64,000 nucleotides of DNA, taken from NCBI GenBank assembly GCA_022316685.1, contig JAKJHU010001328.1, positions 16,882-80,881 on the forward strand, in the 5' to 3' direction. The translations under genes were made by a program, and so were the position numbers. Positions within the stretch are counted from its first letter, which is position 1; each line of letters begins with the position of its first letter. Below the pieces are notes generated by a model. That model was not told where the DNA came from. It saw nothing but the letters and a program-made list of their open reading frames with translations, and ran no database searches. Below, piece after piece: positions 35,321 through 46,082 of the stretch. Origin of the DNA: Progne subis subis. Taxonomy: Eukaryota; Chordata; Aves; Passeriformes; Hirundinidae.

Positions 35321-35414
35321 CAGGTTTCTCCGCGGGAGCGCCGGGAGCAGCGCGAGCAGAAATCGCGGCTGAGCCGGAGCCTGATCCCGCTGCTGCCCCA
35401 GCTGCTGGAGAAAG

Positions 35415-36255
35415 TGCGGAAAAACCCGGAATTCCGGGAATTTTAGGGAATTTCAGCCGTTTTTTCCTGGTTTTCCCCCAAACTTTCTGGGTGTTTTTCC
35501 CTGAAATTCCAGGGTTTTTTTCTCTAGATTCCCTTTTTTTCCCAAAAAAAATCCCAGATTTTTCTCCCAGAGTTCCCAGTTTCCCCCACAATTCCCATTT
35601 TTTTCCCCAAAACTCCCAATTTCTCCCCAAAATTCCTGGTTTTTTCCCCCTGTCTTTCCCCATTTTTTTCCCTGCTTTTCCCTGTTTTTTTCCCTGTTTT
35701 TCCTCATTTTTTCCCCCATTTTTCCCTGTTTTTTTCCCTGTTTTTCCTCAGTTTTTTTCCTGTTTTTCCCTGGTTTTTTTCCTGGTTTTTCCCACCATCA
35801 TTCCCATGTTTTTCCCTGTTTTTTTTACCAGTTTTTCCCTGGTTTTTTTTCCTATTTTTCCCCCTTTTTCCCTGGGTTTTTTTCCCATTTCCCCTCCCCG
35901 TTTGTTCCCATTTTTTTCTCTTTTTTTCCCAAGATTTTCCCTGGTTTTTTTCCCAGTTTTTCCCAGTCTTTTCCTCACATTTTCCCAGTTTTTCTCCCTG
36001 TTTTCTCCAGTGATTTTCCAGTTTTTTCCCCGTTTTCCCCCTGTGTTTTTCCCGTTTTTTTCCCCATTTTCCCCCCGTGTTTTTCACGGGTTTTTTTCCA
36101 TTTTTTCCCATTTTTCCCCCGTGTTTTTCCTTTTTTTTTTTTTTTTTTTCCCCATTTTCCCCGTTTTTTTTCCCAGTTTTTTTCCTGTTTTTTTCCTGGT
36201 TTTCCCAGTTTTTTTCCCGTTTTTTTCCTGTTTTTCCCAGTTTTTTTCGTGTGTT
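35415..36255 (+). repeat. Pyrimidine tract TTTTTCCCTGTTTTTCCC
   Basis: STAG3-like intron of almost pure C/T on the plus strand, with a T run at 36130-36149. It mirrors the purine tracts at 29.3-31.2 kb in the other orientation. Confidence 0.7.
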
Positions 36256-36339
36256 TCCCAGTTCTCGGCAGTGTCGGTGCTGCTGGAGCTGCTGCAGCAC
36301 CTGGAGCTGGGGACGCTGCGCTCGGCTCGGATGGACAAG

Positions 36340-37120
36340 GTGAGAGACCAGTATGGACCAGTACAGACCAGTACAGAACCTCCCAGTTCCCCAAAATCCC
36401 GTCCCAGTCCCAGTCCCGTCCCAGTCCCGTCCCAGTCCATCCCAGTCCCATCCCAGTCCCATCCCAGTCCCGTCCCAGTCCCATCCCAGTCCATCCCAGT
36501 CCATCCCAGTCCCATCCCAGTTTCCCCGGTGTCCGTTCCCAGTTCCTGGAGCAGGTTCTGGGGCGGATCCTGCCCGTTTCCCACAGCCATTCCCGGCCAT
36601 TCCCGGGGCTTTCCGCCGCCTCCCGCGCCCTGCGCCGCCTCTGGCACCCGGAGCTGGCGCTGGGGCGCCTCGGGGACATCGCCCGGGCACGGCTGGGGGA
36701 CGGCCTGGGCACAGGTGCCACCTCCAGGTGACACACATCCTGCAGCTGAGGGCACTGGGGACAGGTGCCACCTCCAGGTGACACACATCCTGCAGGCTGA
36801 GGGCATTTGGGGACATTTGGGGACATATGCCACCTCCAGGTGACAGCAGTCCTCCAGGTGAGGGCATTTGGGGACATCTGATGACATCTGGGGACATTTG
36901 GGGACATTTTGGTGACATTTTTTGACTTTCTGGTGCCATTTTGGTGCCATTTTGATGACGTTCTGCTGACATTTGGTGACATCTGGTGCCGTTTGGTGCC
37001 ATTCTGGTGCCATTTGGTGACATTCTGGTGCCATTTTGGTGCCACTTTTTGATATTACGGTGCCATTCTGGTGACATTTGGTGACATTTGCTGTCCCTGT
37101 CCCCATTCCAGGTGGGGTCC
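36340..37120 (+). repeat. CCCAGTCCCAT and TGACATTTGGGGACA minisatellites
   Basis: 36390-36525 is a (CCCAGTCCCAT) array inside a short intron. 36715-37090 starts with two copies of a unit beginning GTGCCACCTCCAGGTGACAC, then degenerate TGACATTTTGGTGCCATTT words. Between them lies the STAG3-like exon at 36543-36714. Confidence 0.65.
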
Positions 37121-37467
37121 CCAGACGAGGAGGACGTTCATGGGCTGGCGGCAATGCTGGGGAGACTCTCGGCTCTGTTCAGGTGACACTTGGGGACATT
37201 GGGGACATTTGGGGACATTGGGGGCTTTGGGGACATCGGGGGGTTTGGGGACATTTGGGGACATTTGGGAATGAGGGAGGGGGCTGGCCCCAAATGTCCC
37301 CACTGTCCCCAGTATCCCTAATGTGCCCCCAATGTCCCCACTGTTCCCATTGTCCCCCCAATGTCCCCCCATTGTCCCCGTGTCCCCGCAGTGACCATGA
37401 CCTCACCCCTTGGTCTCTCTTTGTGCCGCTCTCTCGGCTCCTGCGCCGCGCCCTCGACACCGGGGAG

Positions 37468-38470
37468 GTGCCAGCACAGGGGACAGCGGGGACACACCTG
37501 GGGACAGCTGGGCCACACCTGGGGCCACACCTGGGGACACTTCCAGAACATTCTGGGATGTTTTTGGGGACATTTTGGGTCCATTCTTGGTCATTTCTGG
37601 TCATTTGTTTCCAGTCTTGGTGACAATTTTCTCAGTTTTGGTGACATTTTTGGTCATTTTCACTTTTTTTTTCCATTTTGGTGACATTTTTGTCCTTTGT
37701 GGTAACATTTTGGGGCCATTTTTGGTAATTTTTGTCAGGTTTTTTTGCCATTTTTGGCCATTTCTGGTAATTTTTGTTAGTTTTTTGTGTCATTTTTGTC
37801 CAGTTTTTGTCCATTTCTGTGACACTTTTGGTCATTTTTGTCAGTTTTTGGACACTTTTGGCTGTTTTTGTCCATTTCTGTGACATTTTTGTCCATTTCT
37901 GTGACATTTTTGTCCATTTTTTGTGACGTTTTTGTCCATTTTTGTCCATTTCTGTGACATCCTTATCCATTTTTGTCCGTTTTTTGTGACATTTTTGTCC
38001 CCCCAGGTCACCGCCCCGGCCGTCTCCTGCCTCTTCTTCCACCTGTTCTGGGAACTCTCCCGAATTCCCGACTCCGGAGACGCCCCGGTGAGGAATCCTC
38101 GAATTCCCCAAAACTTCACCCTCTCAAAAAAATCCCTGAGTTCCCAAATCCCCAAAAATTCCCTCAATCCCGTCCCAGATCCCTCAAATCCCACCCAAAA
38201 TCCCCAAATTTCCATCCCAAATCCCAAATTCCCAATAAAACCCATCTGAAATTCCCCAAATTCCCGATTTTTCCCCAAAATTCCCAGGATTTCACCCAAA
38301 ATTCCAGATTTTCCAGGCGGATCTGTGGGATGTCCACTCCCAGGCCTTCTCATTCCTGTCCCTGTGCCCCCGAATCCCCCCCTAAATCCCCAAAATTCCC
38401 AAATCCCACCCGACATTCTTGATTTTTTTCCCAAAATTCCCAATTTTTCCCAAAATTCTGGATTTCCCAG
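37468..38470 (+). repeat. CATTTTTGTCCATTTCTGTGA and AATTCCCAAA introns
   Basis: 37560-38000 repeats TTTTTGTCCATTTCTGTGACA. 38090-38465 repeats CCCAAAATTCCC words. Only the exon at 38007-38087 interrupts them. Confidence 0.6.
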
Positions 38471-38564
38471 GAGGATCTGGGGGATCTGTGCTCCCGGTCC
38501 ACCTCGCTGGTGTCGCTGTGCCAGAGCTGCCTCTCGGAGCCTGAGGCCGAGCTCTGGCAAAGGG

Positions 38565-38945
38565 TCTGGAATGTTCCGGGAGAATTCCCGAAAAATCCCT
38601 TCACAATTCCCAACAAATCCCCTCAAAAAACTCCCCTCAAAAAACTCCCCTCACGATTCCCCTCACGATTCCCATTAAATCCCCTCGCGATTGCCCCTCG
38701 CAATTCCCCCTCGCAGTCTCCAACAAATTCCCCTCAGAATTCCCAACAAACTCTCTAAGAAGTCCTTCTCCTCCTCACAATTCCTCCAAATCCCTCACAA
38801 TTCCTCCCAAAAAATCCCCTCACAATTCCCCTCACAATTCCCAACTCTTCCCCTCACAATTCCCCTCCCAATCCCCACCAATCCCCCTCACAATTCCCAC
38901 CACTTCCCTCTCGGAATTCCCGTTTTTCCCGTTTTCCCCACTTTC
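38565..38945 (+). repeat. CCCTCACAATTCCC minisatellite
   Basis: Units of CCCCTCACAATTCC(C/A) fill the last intron before the final STAG3-like block. Confidence 0.65.
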
Positions 38946-39029
38946 CCATGGCTTCCTGGTGCTGTGTGATGTGCTGGTGCTGCTGTTGTGTTGTATGGCG
39001 GACCCTCTTCGGCACGTGTCACTTGTTCC

Positions 39030-39560
39030 TGCTCCTCTTCATCTGTGAGACCAAAGTTCTCACCTTCCGGCTAGTTTGTAATTATCTCCAAAGTCCCAGG
39101 GCGATTTGGGTTTCCAATGCGGGCGCGCTGAGTGATGAGGGCAATCCATTTGCTCCACGTGGCGTCGGTGGCGTGATGGGTGGAGGGAACCTTTCCTTTA
39201 AACATCCACCCCAGCACCGGTAGTCGAGGTGCCAGCAGGAGTTGTGCTTCTGTGCCAATCACCTCTGAGGCGGCTTGAACTCCTTCACAGGAGGCCAAGA
39301 TTTCCTTCTCTGTTGGAGTGGAGTTGGATTCGGACCCTCTGTAGCTTCGATTCCAGAATCCCAGTGGTTGGCCTCGAGTCTCCCCAGGCACCTTCTGCCA
39401 AAGGCTCCAGGACAGGCCATTGTTCCTGGCTGCAGAGTAGAGCACTGTGATGTCAGAGAGGGGAACCTTGGAGCTGCCAGCACGGTGATGTCCCAGAGAG
39501 GGGAACGTTGGGGCTGTGCCACTCCGTGCCCAGCCCCAATGAGCACTGGCAGCACCTGGA
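39030..39560 (-). pseudogene. pol: Retroviral pol fragment (RNase H region)
   Basis: On the minus strand, frames between 39071 and about 39500 give the RNase H part of a retroviral Pol, with segments such as SLWQKVPGETRGQPLGFWNR, TPTEKEILASCEGVQAASEV and TDATWSKWIALITQ. It differs in sequence from both proviruses here. It has no LTR in view and is shifted between two frames near 39450. It begins immediately after the last STAG3-like block, so it marks the break in that gene. Confidence 0.65.
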
Positions 39561-40577
39561 GGAGACACGAAGGCCGAGCTGGGAGGGAGGCAGCAGGATC
39601 ATGGAGTGCAGGCCCCTGCCCTGCACAGACAGGCCAAGAGTGGCAGGCTGGGCATCCCCGGGAGTTGTGCCAGAAGGCTCCTGGAGCTGCAGCCGCCTGG
39701 GAGCTGCGAGCATTGCAGTGACCGCCGAGGTCTCGGGAAAGGGCCCGACCCTGGCTTGGGTCTGGGTCTGGTGGGCGAGGGAGCAACTGAACTTGCAGCC
39801 TGTGGCCCAGAGCATGGAAGAGGAGGGGCAGTGGTGGCTGGGAGAGCCTGTTGGCAAGGGCCTGCAGCACCAGGACACAAGCAATGTGTTGACGCTGCTT
39901 GGAGGCAAGGTGAGCCTGGGATGTGGGGATGGACTTGTTCCCTGGGAGGGTGGTGGGGCCCTGGGTGAGAGTGGGCAGAAAAGCTGCGTCTGGCCTGGAA
40001 TGGCTGGAAATGTGCAAGGGCTGGTTGCAGGGGACTTGGTGGCCTGAAGAGGTGTCGTGGTGTGGTGTGGCATGGCATGGAGCGGTGTAATGTGGGGATT
40101 GCAGTGTGTCTGGTTTGGGAAAGTTGGTAGGGATGGGGATTGAAGGTGGGGATGGGGTGTTGGAGTAGGGGGTGGGCAGGCAAGAGGCAGTTTTGAGTGG
40201 GTGCTGGTGCTTGTAGCAATTGTGTAGAGGGCTGAGGTGGAGAAGCGAGTGTTGGGGAGAATAAGGGCTGCTGTTTGTAGCAAAGGAAGGAAGAAAAGAA
40301 GAAAGACAAGGGGGCATTCTCCACTGGGATGAGAAGAGTCCTTCCACTAGGCTGTCCTCAAGCTGCTGGTGCAGCAGATGTGCCTGAGGAATGGTCATTG
40401 CTTGCAGTCTCCTGTGCTGTGTGTTAGTGCAGCTGAACATTCTGAAGGAGGTAGCAGCTGTGCTGGGGGCAGAATGGCCTTTTTCTTGGTGGTTGTTTTT
40501 GTTGGGTTCTTTTGTTTGTGTTTCTTCTTTTCTGCACTTTTCCCTGCTGGCTCTGGGCAGAACTCTGGAAGTCTGCA
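39561..40577. other. No recognised gene
   Basis: Mixed sequence. A plus-strand frame (39508-40047) crosses a GGAGGCAAG/GTGAGC donor-like site near 39909, but I cannot name any domain. The region is otherwise featureless. Confidence 0.35.
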
Positions 40578-41040
40578 TGTGTCCTAGGGTGACTTTATGA
40601 TGCTTGTTTCCCCAGTCGTCTGTTCTGGTTTTGCTGTTTATTGAGTTCTGTGCCTTTAAGACTGGGTCTAAGAGCAAGGAGAACTGACTCCTGACTCCTA
40701 CACATTCCTCTCCAGACCCAGTGTTCGGCGAGGCTTGGAGAGTCTGCAGGACAGAGATTTTTTTTTTCCTTTTAGTTAGTTTCAGCTAGCTAGGGCAGAG
40801 AAGTTCTCTGGACTGGCTTTTTCCTTTTTCTTTGAACTGTGTAAACCTGCTCTGGACTGAAAAAACCCAGGGGAGCACTGGGGGCTGCACCTGCGGCCCA
40901 CCGGGGCCTGGAGCTCGGCATTTTCCAGCAGTGCCGGAGGGACTGGGACTGAGGAGAGACTGAGAAAGAGCCGAGCTCCACCCACGGCAAGAACTTTCTC
41001 AATTTGCCATCTCACTCCAGAACGAAAGGTTTTATTGTTT
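40578..41040 (+). repeat. LTR-like interspersed repeat
   Basis: The block starts TGTCCTAGGGTGACTTTATG and continues through TTAGTTAGTTTCAGCTAGC and a GC-rich stretch to CACTCCAGAACGAAAGG. I recognise the wording as a frequent passerine ERV-L-type LTR. Borders and strand are approximate. Confidence 0.45.
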
Positions 41041-41936
41041 CATATTATTCTTCCTTTATACTGGTATGCACTTTGTTTGTTAAGTAAAATCGTTTTTTCC
41101 ACTTTTCTCCAAAGAAGTTTTCTACCAGACCAGTTGGAGGGAGGGGCCATTTGGGTTTGCTTCCCCGAGGGATCCCATTCAGGGGTTTTCTCCCAAATTT
41201 GTCCCTGAACCAGAACAAAGGATTACCATCTAACAGGTGGAATGCAAGTTGGTCCATCCAGGCTTTACTCATCATGCAGTCCTGGAGGTTTTGAGAGGGA
41301 TTATCCCTCAGTTCCTGAGGAAAGCAGCTCTTGACCATACCAACTGCCAGACCAAAGAGCACTGTTGAAAATCCTGTTCTCCTGTGTGTTTGGTACATCT
41401 GCTTCCCCTGAATAAAAACAGAACATTTAAGAGTTAAGTTTTGATAGAATTGAAGAGTTCTTTCTATTGTTTCATGTTACTTTTGCCCATCCACTCCGGA
41501 TGGTACAAGGAATGAGTTACTTGGAGTTACTGAGAGCACTCAGCTGTTTCTTGCAACTTGCAGAATGACTCGTGAGATGAGAGAGCAAATGTGTTTACGT
41601 ACATAGACAGCAACAACAGGCCTCTGCTGCATTTTGTAACTTAATAATTCAGCTCATAATTATTTCCTGAAACATACATTTATAGGTGGTGTTGAATGGA
41701 ACCTACCAAGAAGACATGGATTATTAATTCTGTGGAGACATTACTTGTAAGATGTTTCCCCGTAAAGGAAAGACATTTGTTGTAGTTTCTGAGGAGTTTG
41801 TCACCTCAAAAATTCCAATGCAATAGTTCATTTGGGGAATCGGTAAGTTGTAATGTAGCTGTTTTAAACTCTTACTCTAATTTCTTTTTTTTAACCCTTC
41901 AAAATAGCAACTGATCGATTGATTGATTGATTGCAG
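41041..41936. other. No recognised gene
   Basis: A 117-codon minus-strand frame (41045-41398) matches nothing I know. The rest is AT-rich, with a short GATT repeat just before the glypican acceptor near 41915-41932. Confidence 0.4.
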
Positions 41937-42627
41937 AAACCTTTGAAATGCTTCTCAAACTGGCTGAGAATTCACAAGCACACTTTTCTGCAATGTGTGT
42001 ACAAACACGGCTGCTGAAGCTGCTGGGAACGTGCAGGAGTTTGTCACACATGTTGAACTCTTCCTATCTGGCACAGGTGTTAGCACGGAGGAATTTGTGA
42101 ATGGATGTTTTGACACCCTGTTTGCAGTAGTCTCCAAGCCCGTGATTAACCCTGTTCCCACTGACAGTTCCCTGGAATGTGCGGATGCCTCCAGGTGGAG
42201 AGAAGAGACATTGGGCCCTTTGGCAGCATTCCCAAAAAGGCCACAGGCAAGTGGGAAGATCTCTCTCACCCAGCTGGACTTTCCCACGGGCTCTGAATTT
42301 GGGGATTGCGGGGATCAATGCAACAGATCACCCACACTTCTCCACAGCCTGCAGCAGAGCTTTGCTGAGAATGCAGCACTGCCCACACTGCCCGGGGCTG
42401 ACGCTGAGCCAGCCCTGCATGGCCTGCTGCCCCAGCACCATGCCAGGCTGCCTGGCTGGCACAGCAGGAGTTGGTCCCCACCGGCACAGCTTTATCCAGG
42501 GCCTGCAGGAGCTCTCAGGAGCCCTGAGCAGAGCACACGGCACTGAACACGTGCTGCTGAACTTCATCCCCTTGTTCGGGATGCTCTGCCACAGGCTCAG
42601 ATCAACGGGGCAGAAGCATCTGAGCAG
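41937..42627 (+). pseudogene. GPC5: GPC5-like glypican exon, frameshifted
   Basis: A single 691-bp exon-like block has an acceptor (GATTGCAG) and donor (AGCAG/GTAAGA). It spells the central Cys-rich part of a glypican, a GPI-anchored heparan sulfate proteoglycan core, but in three frames. First comes TFEMLLKLAENS. After a shift near 41990 comes FVNGCFDTLFAVVSKPVINP. After a second shift near 42250 come ALNLGIAGINATDHPHFS, CSRALLRMQHCPHCPGL and EHVLLNF. The last parts match GPC5 better than GPC1-4 or 6. Several conserved Tyr/Cys positions are changed. No other glypican exon lies nearby, so this is a stranded, non-functional copy with some intron. Confidence 0.65.
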
Positions 42628-45383
42628 GTAAGACGCCGCTTTTATCCACACTTGGGGCAAACTTGACCATAGGAAAAGTATCACTGGCAGCTCTTATTTC
42701 TTTGGCCATTGTTATGGTGAGGAACACACTTGTATCTGAGTTTGGCTTTATTGGACTGGGCAATTTCTGGGAGCAGAAAAAATAGTTTTCATGAACATAA
42801 GAAAACAGTTTGATTGTTATCTTGCACATCATGCTAAATGTAAACAATCCTCATTTTAGATACCAGTGGCCTGCCTTAAAGAACCTATGACTTTGCATCC
42901 TTTATTTCCATAAGTTTATATCTTTCAGAGGAAGCAGCACAGTTCATTTGAACTAAGTCCTTCCTTACATGTCAGAGAAAAAACAAATTGTGTGAGAGCT
43001 CTGCTAGCTGTGAATGCCTGGATTGAAGAATTTTACTGATCTGCAAAGTTCACGCTGTTTAACTACACTTGAGGGAAAACAGCTAATATACATGCTCATT
43101 TTGGAAGGTAAGAACCAGAATCTGAATTTTTCCTGTATTATATTGAATCCCCAGTATGTTTCATAATTGTATTTTTCTCTGTACTCTTTCATGCAGACTT
43201 CCCTGGCAGTGACATGTTCTGTGCTAAGTGCTGCATTGGAGAGCTTGGTTCAGGGAGATACCTTTAGTTTGATGGTACACACGGGTCTAAAGAGGGTGTC
43301 CGGGTGTCCCTGTGCTCTGGCACCAGCTGAGGTGCAGCAGCGCTTCTAGGGCTGCCTGCAGACGTGCTGAGCTGAAGTTAAAGCAGCGCCTTCTGCTAGA
43401 GCAGCTGATTCCACCTCTGACAATGAACAACTTGGCCTAATAGAATAAATTGAGGTTTCTTCATTTCTTACTAAGACCCAGAGTCTGACAAAACGGCTTC
43501 TTCATCCTGCTGGGATCAGTGAATAACAGGGATCATTCCTACAAATTTCCCACTTTATCTGCTTTATACCTGCCAGCTACAGGAGCCATCATGTCCTACT
43601 GCTCAACTTCCTTGAGAAAAGCTGTCATTTCTTTGGAAAAGGCTTCTTCACTAACAGTTTGACCCAAAAGTGGCTCATTGATGTCTCTCTAATTCCCAGG
43701 TTATTTATTTCAGATCTACATTTAGATCAGATTTAGGGATATGCCCTGTTGCTCCTTTGATTTCTGTGGGATCTTCTTGGCCCACCATTCTCAGGAACGC
43801 CTAGAACAAGCAAGCAAAGGCTCAAGGGAAGGACTTGTGTTTCCTACTTCATGTGGGGTCATTTCATTTGAAAAGTTTTAGACCTGGATTTTCAACAGTG
43901 AATTGTCATTGACCTAGACTTCATAATCTCTCAGCACACTCATGTTTTCAACATGAAAGCTTTTACACTCCAAAATAGTATTTTTCACTGAATTTCAGTA
44001 AAAAATTAAATGGGTGAAGAGCCCACTACTTAATGTTTTTACTGAAGGAAAATTCCAGATTGATCCAAAAGAAAGTGCTTTTTTTTTTTTTTTTCTTCAT
44101 ACTCCTGAAAACTCCAAGCCTTCCTTCTCTCCTTCCTTCATTCCATGGAAGGAATACCAACATTTCTTATGTCACGATATTTGTTGCCAATGTGTCTGTT
44201 TGAGGATCATGGCTTTAGTAATGTTGTGTTAAAATCACCTGATATAGAATCACTTCCCATCTTCCAAATCCACATACTTCATTTCTGACTCCAGCTGCAC
44301 CAGACCGAGACATCTCTTTCACCTACTTTCTCTGTTAGAACTGACCAGTCCTTCCTCTCTTTGATCACTAATTTGGTCAAATAAGACTAAAAAGCAATGA
44401 TCCCTTGCAATATGGGGATCTACTCAGCATATTTCACATTTTCCCATTTATTAGGTATCAAGACTTAATTCTGACATGTAATAAATACAGTCTTTGAGCT
44501 TTAAGAGGCAGAGGACATGAATTCCATTGAAACTGGCTCATTCATATTTATCTTCAGAGTGGCTCAGTGAACTGTTTCAAGTTTGGATATACAGTTAATG
44601 CCTCGGTAACTAACAGACAGGGAAAAGATAATTGTGAGCAAGCAAATAATGTCTCGCTGAGGCACGCAGCAGTCTCTCTAGTTTTAAAAGAGAATTTCAT
44701 TACATTTTGGGAGTTTGAAAGAAGCAAAGGGAGAAAAAAAACACTTTATATGTTTAAAAGTATCATATATATTTATGCAAGTGTTAATGTGAGAATCTAC
44801 AGAGTATCCTGCCTAATGATACATGTAGTTGTGCAGGATTTTTATTCAATCACGGGTGTGTTTGTGTAAATAACCTCATGGAAAGGATTTTTTCTAATGC
44901 TTTGCAGGAATATTTAGATCAGATGTATATTCATGCTCTAAACTCTGTGTGCTATGGAAAGAACACTAATGCCGATATAGCACGGTTTCCTTTTACACAG
45001 CTCTTTTTTCATAGTAATTTGCAACTTGTTCCCTGTTCTGCTTGGGTCAGCAGAGCTGTGCTCACATTTCCCTCCATTTTTTTCCCGATGTTTTTCACCC
45101 TTTTCCACAATTTTTTCTTAGAATTTTCCCATCGTATTTCCTGCCTTCCCCTACTCTCACCCTCCTCACCTATTTTCAGTCACATCTTTCACCGTTTCCC
45201 CTCTGTTTCCTCACCCTTTCCCACTCAGGTTTCCTACCCTTTTCTTCCTTCCTCTCCTTTTGACACTTCTCTCTTTTTTTCACTCCCATTTCTCCCACTT
45301 CTTACCTCACGTTTTCTGTCTTTTTTCTCCTCACATTTCTTAACCCACTGGTTCCTGTCAGTGGCTGTTCCTCTTCAGTAGTT
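42628..45383. other. No recognised gene; pyrimidine tract at the end
   Basis: Unique AT-rich sequence, perhaps glypican intron, with a T run at 44081-44094. From 45066 to 45350 there are TTTTCCCAC-type pyrimidine words. The provirus 5' LTR follows at 45384. Confidence 0.5.
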
Positions 45384-46061
45384 TGAGATGTTAATTTTGA
45401 GGAACTAAAGATTTTTAGGAAAGTTAAGATAATAAGTTGCTGAATTAGCTGAAGTAGATAGGTAATCTTTGTTCGCAGTTAACAGAAGCCGGATCTTAGA
45501 TAAGCTACCCCGGATCTTGTAACTCATTTCTTGTCAGGTTTATGTTTATGTAGTTGTGCTTGTAATGAAAAACAAAATGTGGTAAATAGGACATAAGATA
45601 GCTGCAGATTTCCTGCTTAAAGGACCCAGTGAACACAGGGAACTAAGTTCGACCAAGGATCCATTTATCATGAATGCATTGAAAAGGTAGAAAGGTCAGG
45701 ACGAGGAAGACTCATCTTACTTCCTCATTTTGGGTGACCCCTCCCCAGAATAGACCCCAAAATAGACTTTAAGAAACAAAGTACGCATGCCTAATAGGCT
45801 CTTTGCCAATTAACATACGAAGCGAGGAATGGGAGGTGACAGGGGTATGAATATGTATTTGTATTTCGGATATTCAACACTTTTGTAAATAAAAGGCTTT
45901 GTAATTACCTGTGAATTTCGCAGTGCAAATTAGGGAAATATCCCGCGTGCTGCCCGGCCGTAATAAACATACACTTTCTAACTTAAAACTGTTAGAGAGT
46001 TTCTGTCCGTCACAGTTGGGTATCGATACTAGATCAATACCCATATTTCTTTAATAAGTCA
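45384..46061 (+). repeat. 5' LTR of class I provirus copy 2
   Basis: TGAGATGTTAAT...AATAAGTCA, 678 bp, matching 55070-55750. It has a TATA-like AAATAAAAGGC near 45887 and AATAAA at 45962-45967. The left flank (CTTCAGTAGTT) does not match the right flank of the 3' LTR (TCCCAGGGTGAGC), so no target-site duplication is present. Confidence 0.9.
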
Positions 46062-46064
46062 TTT

Positions 46065-46082
46065 TGGCGAGCCAGCCAGGAG
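46065..46082 (+). other. Primer binding site, tRNA-Arg type
   Basis: TGGCGAGCCAGCCAGGAG starts three bases after the LTR. It is the complement of the 3' end of vertebrate tRNA-Arg(ACG) (CTCCTGGCTGGCTCG plus CCA) as I recall that tRNA, so this family would be an ERV-R by primer naming. Confidence 0.75.

Larger units (their letters stand above)
30353..39015 (+). pseudogene. STAG3: STAG3-like cohesin subunit, central exons only, degraded
   Basis: Fourteen exon blocks read like the middle of STAG3, the meiotic cohesin HEAT-repeat subunit: 30353-30441, 31264-31343, 31503-31611, 33153-33184, 33836-33937, 34425-34510, 35324-35413, 36262-36339, 36543-36714, 37125-37182, 37392-37467, 38007-38087, 38471-38563 and 38950-39015. 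Clear landmarks are LFTERFN+ARLVAVAHDKE, SDEDCRSVFPIVF, FFLRSQ+LHEHAA, SRSLIPLLPQLLEK, DHDLTPW, RRALDTGE and CQSCLSEPE. Exons 7-13 keep splice sites and phases. Lesions: TGA at 31570-31572 and a 1-base insertion in exon 3, a 1-base deletion in exon 5, and no AG acceptor before the last block. Exon 6 to 7 phase does not fit as drawn. Both ends of the gene are missing; retroviral sequence starts just after 39015. Confidence 0.75.

Noticed and set aside
41045..41398. 117-codon minus-strand frame
   Set aside because: Ends look retroviral-like at a glance but no motif could be named; kept as unassigned DNA.
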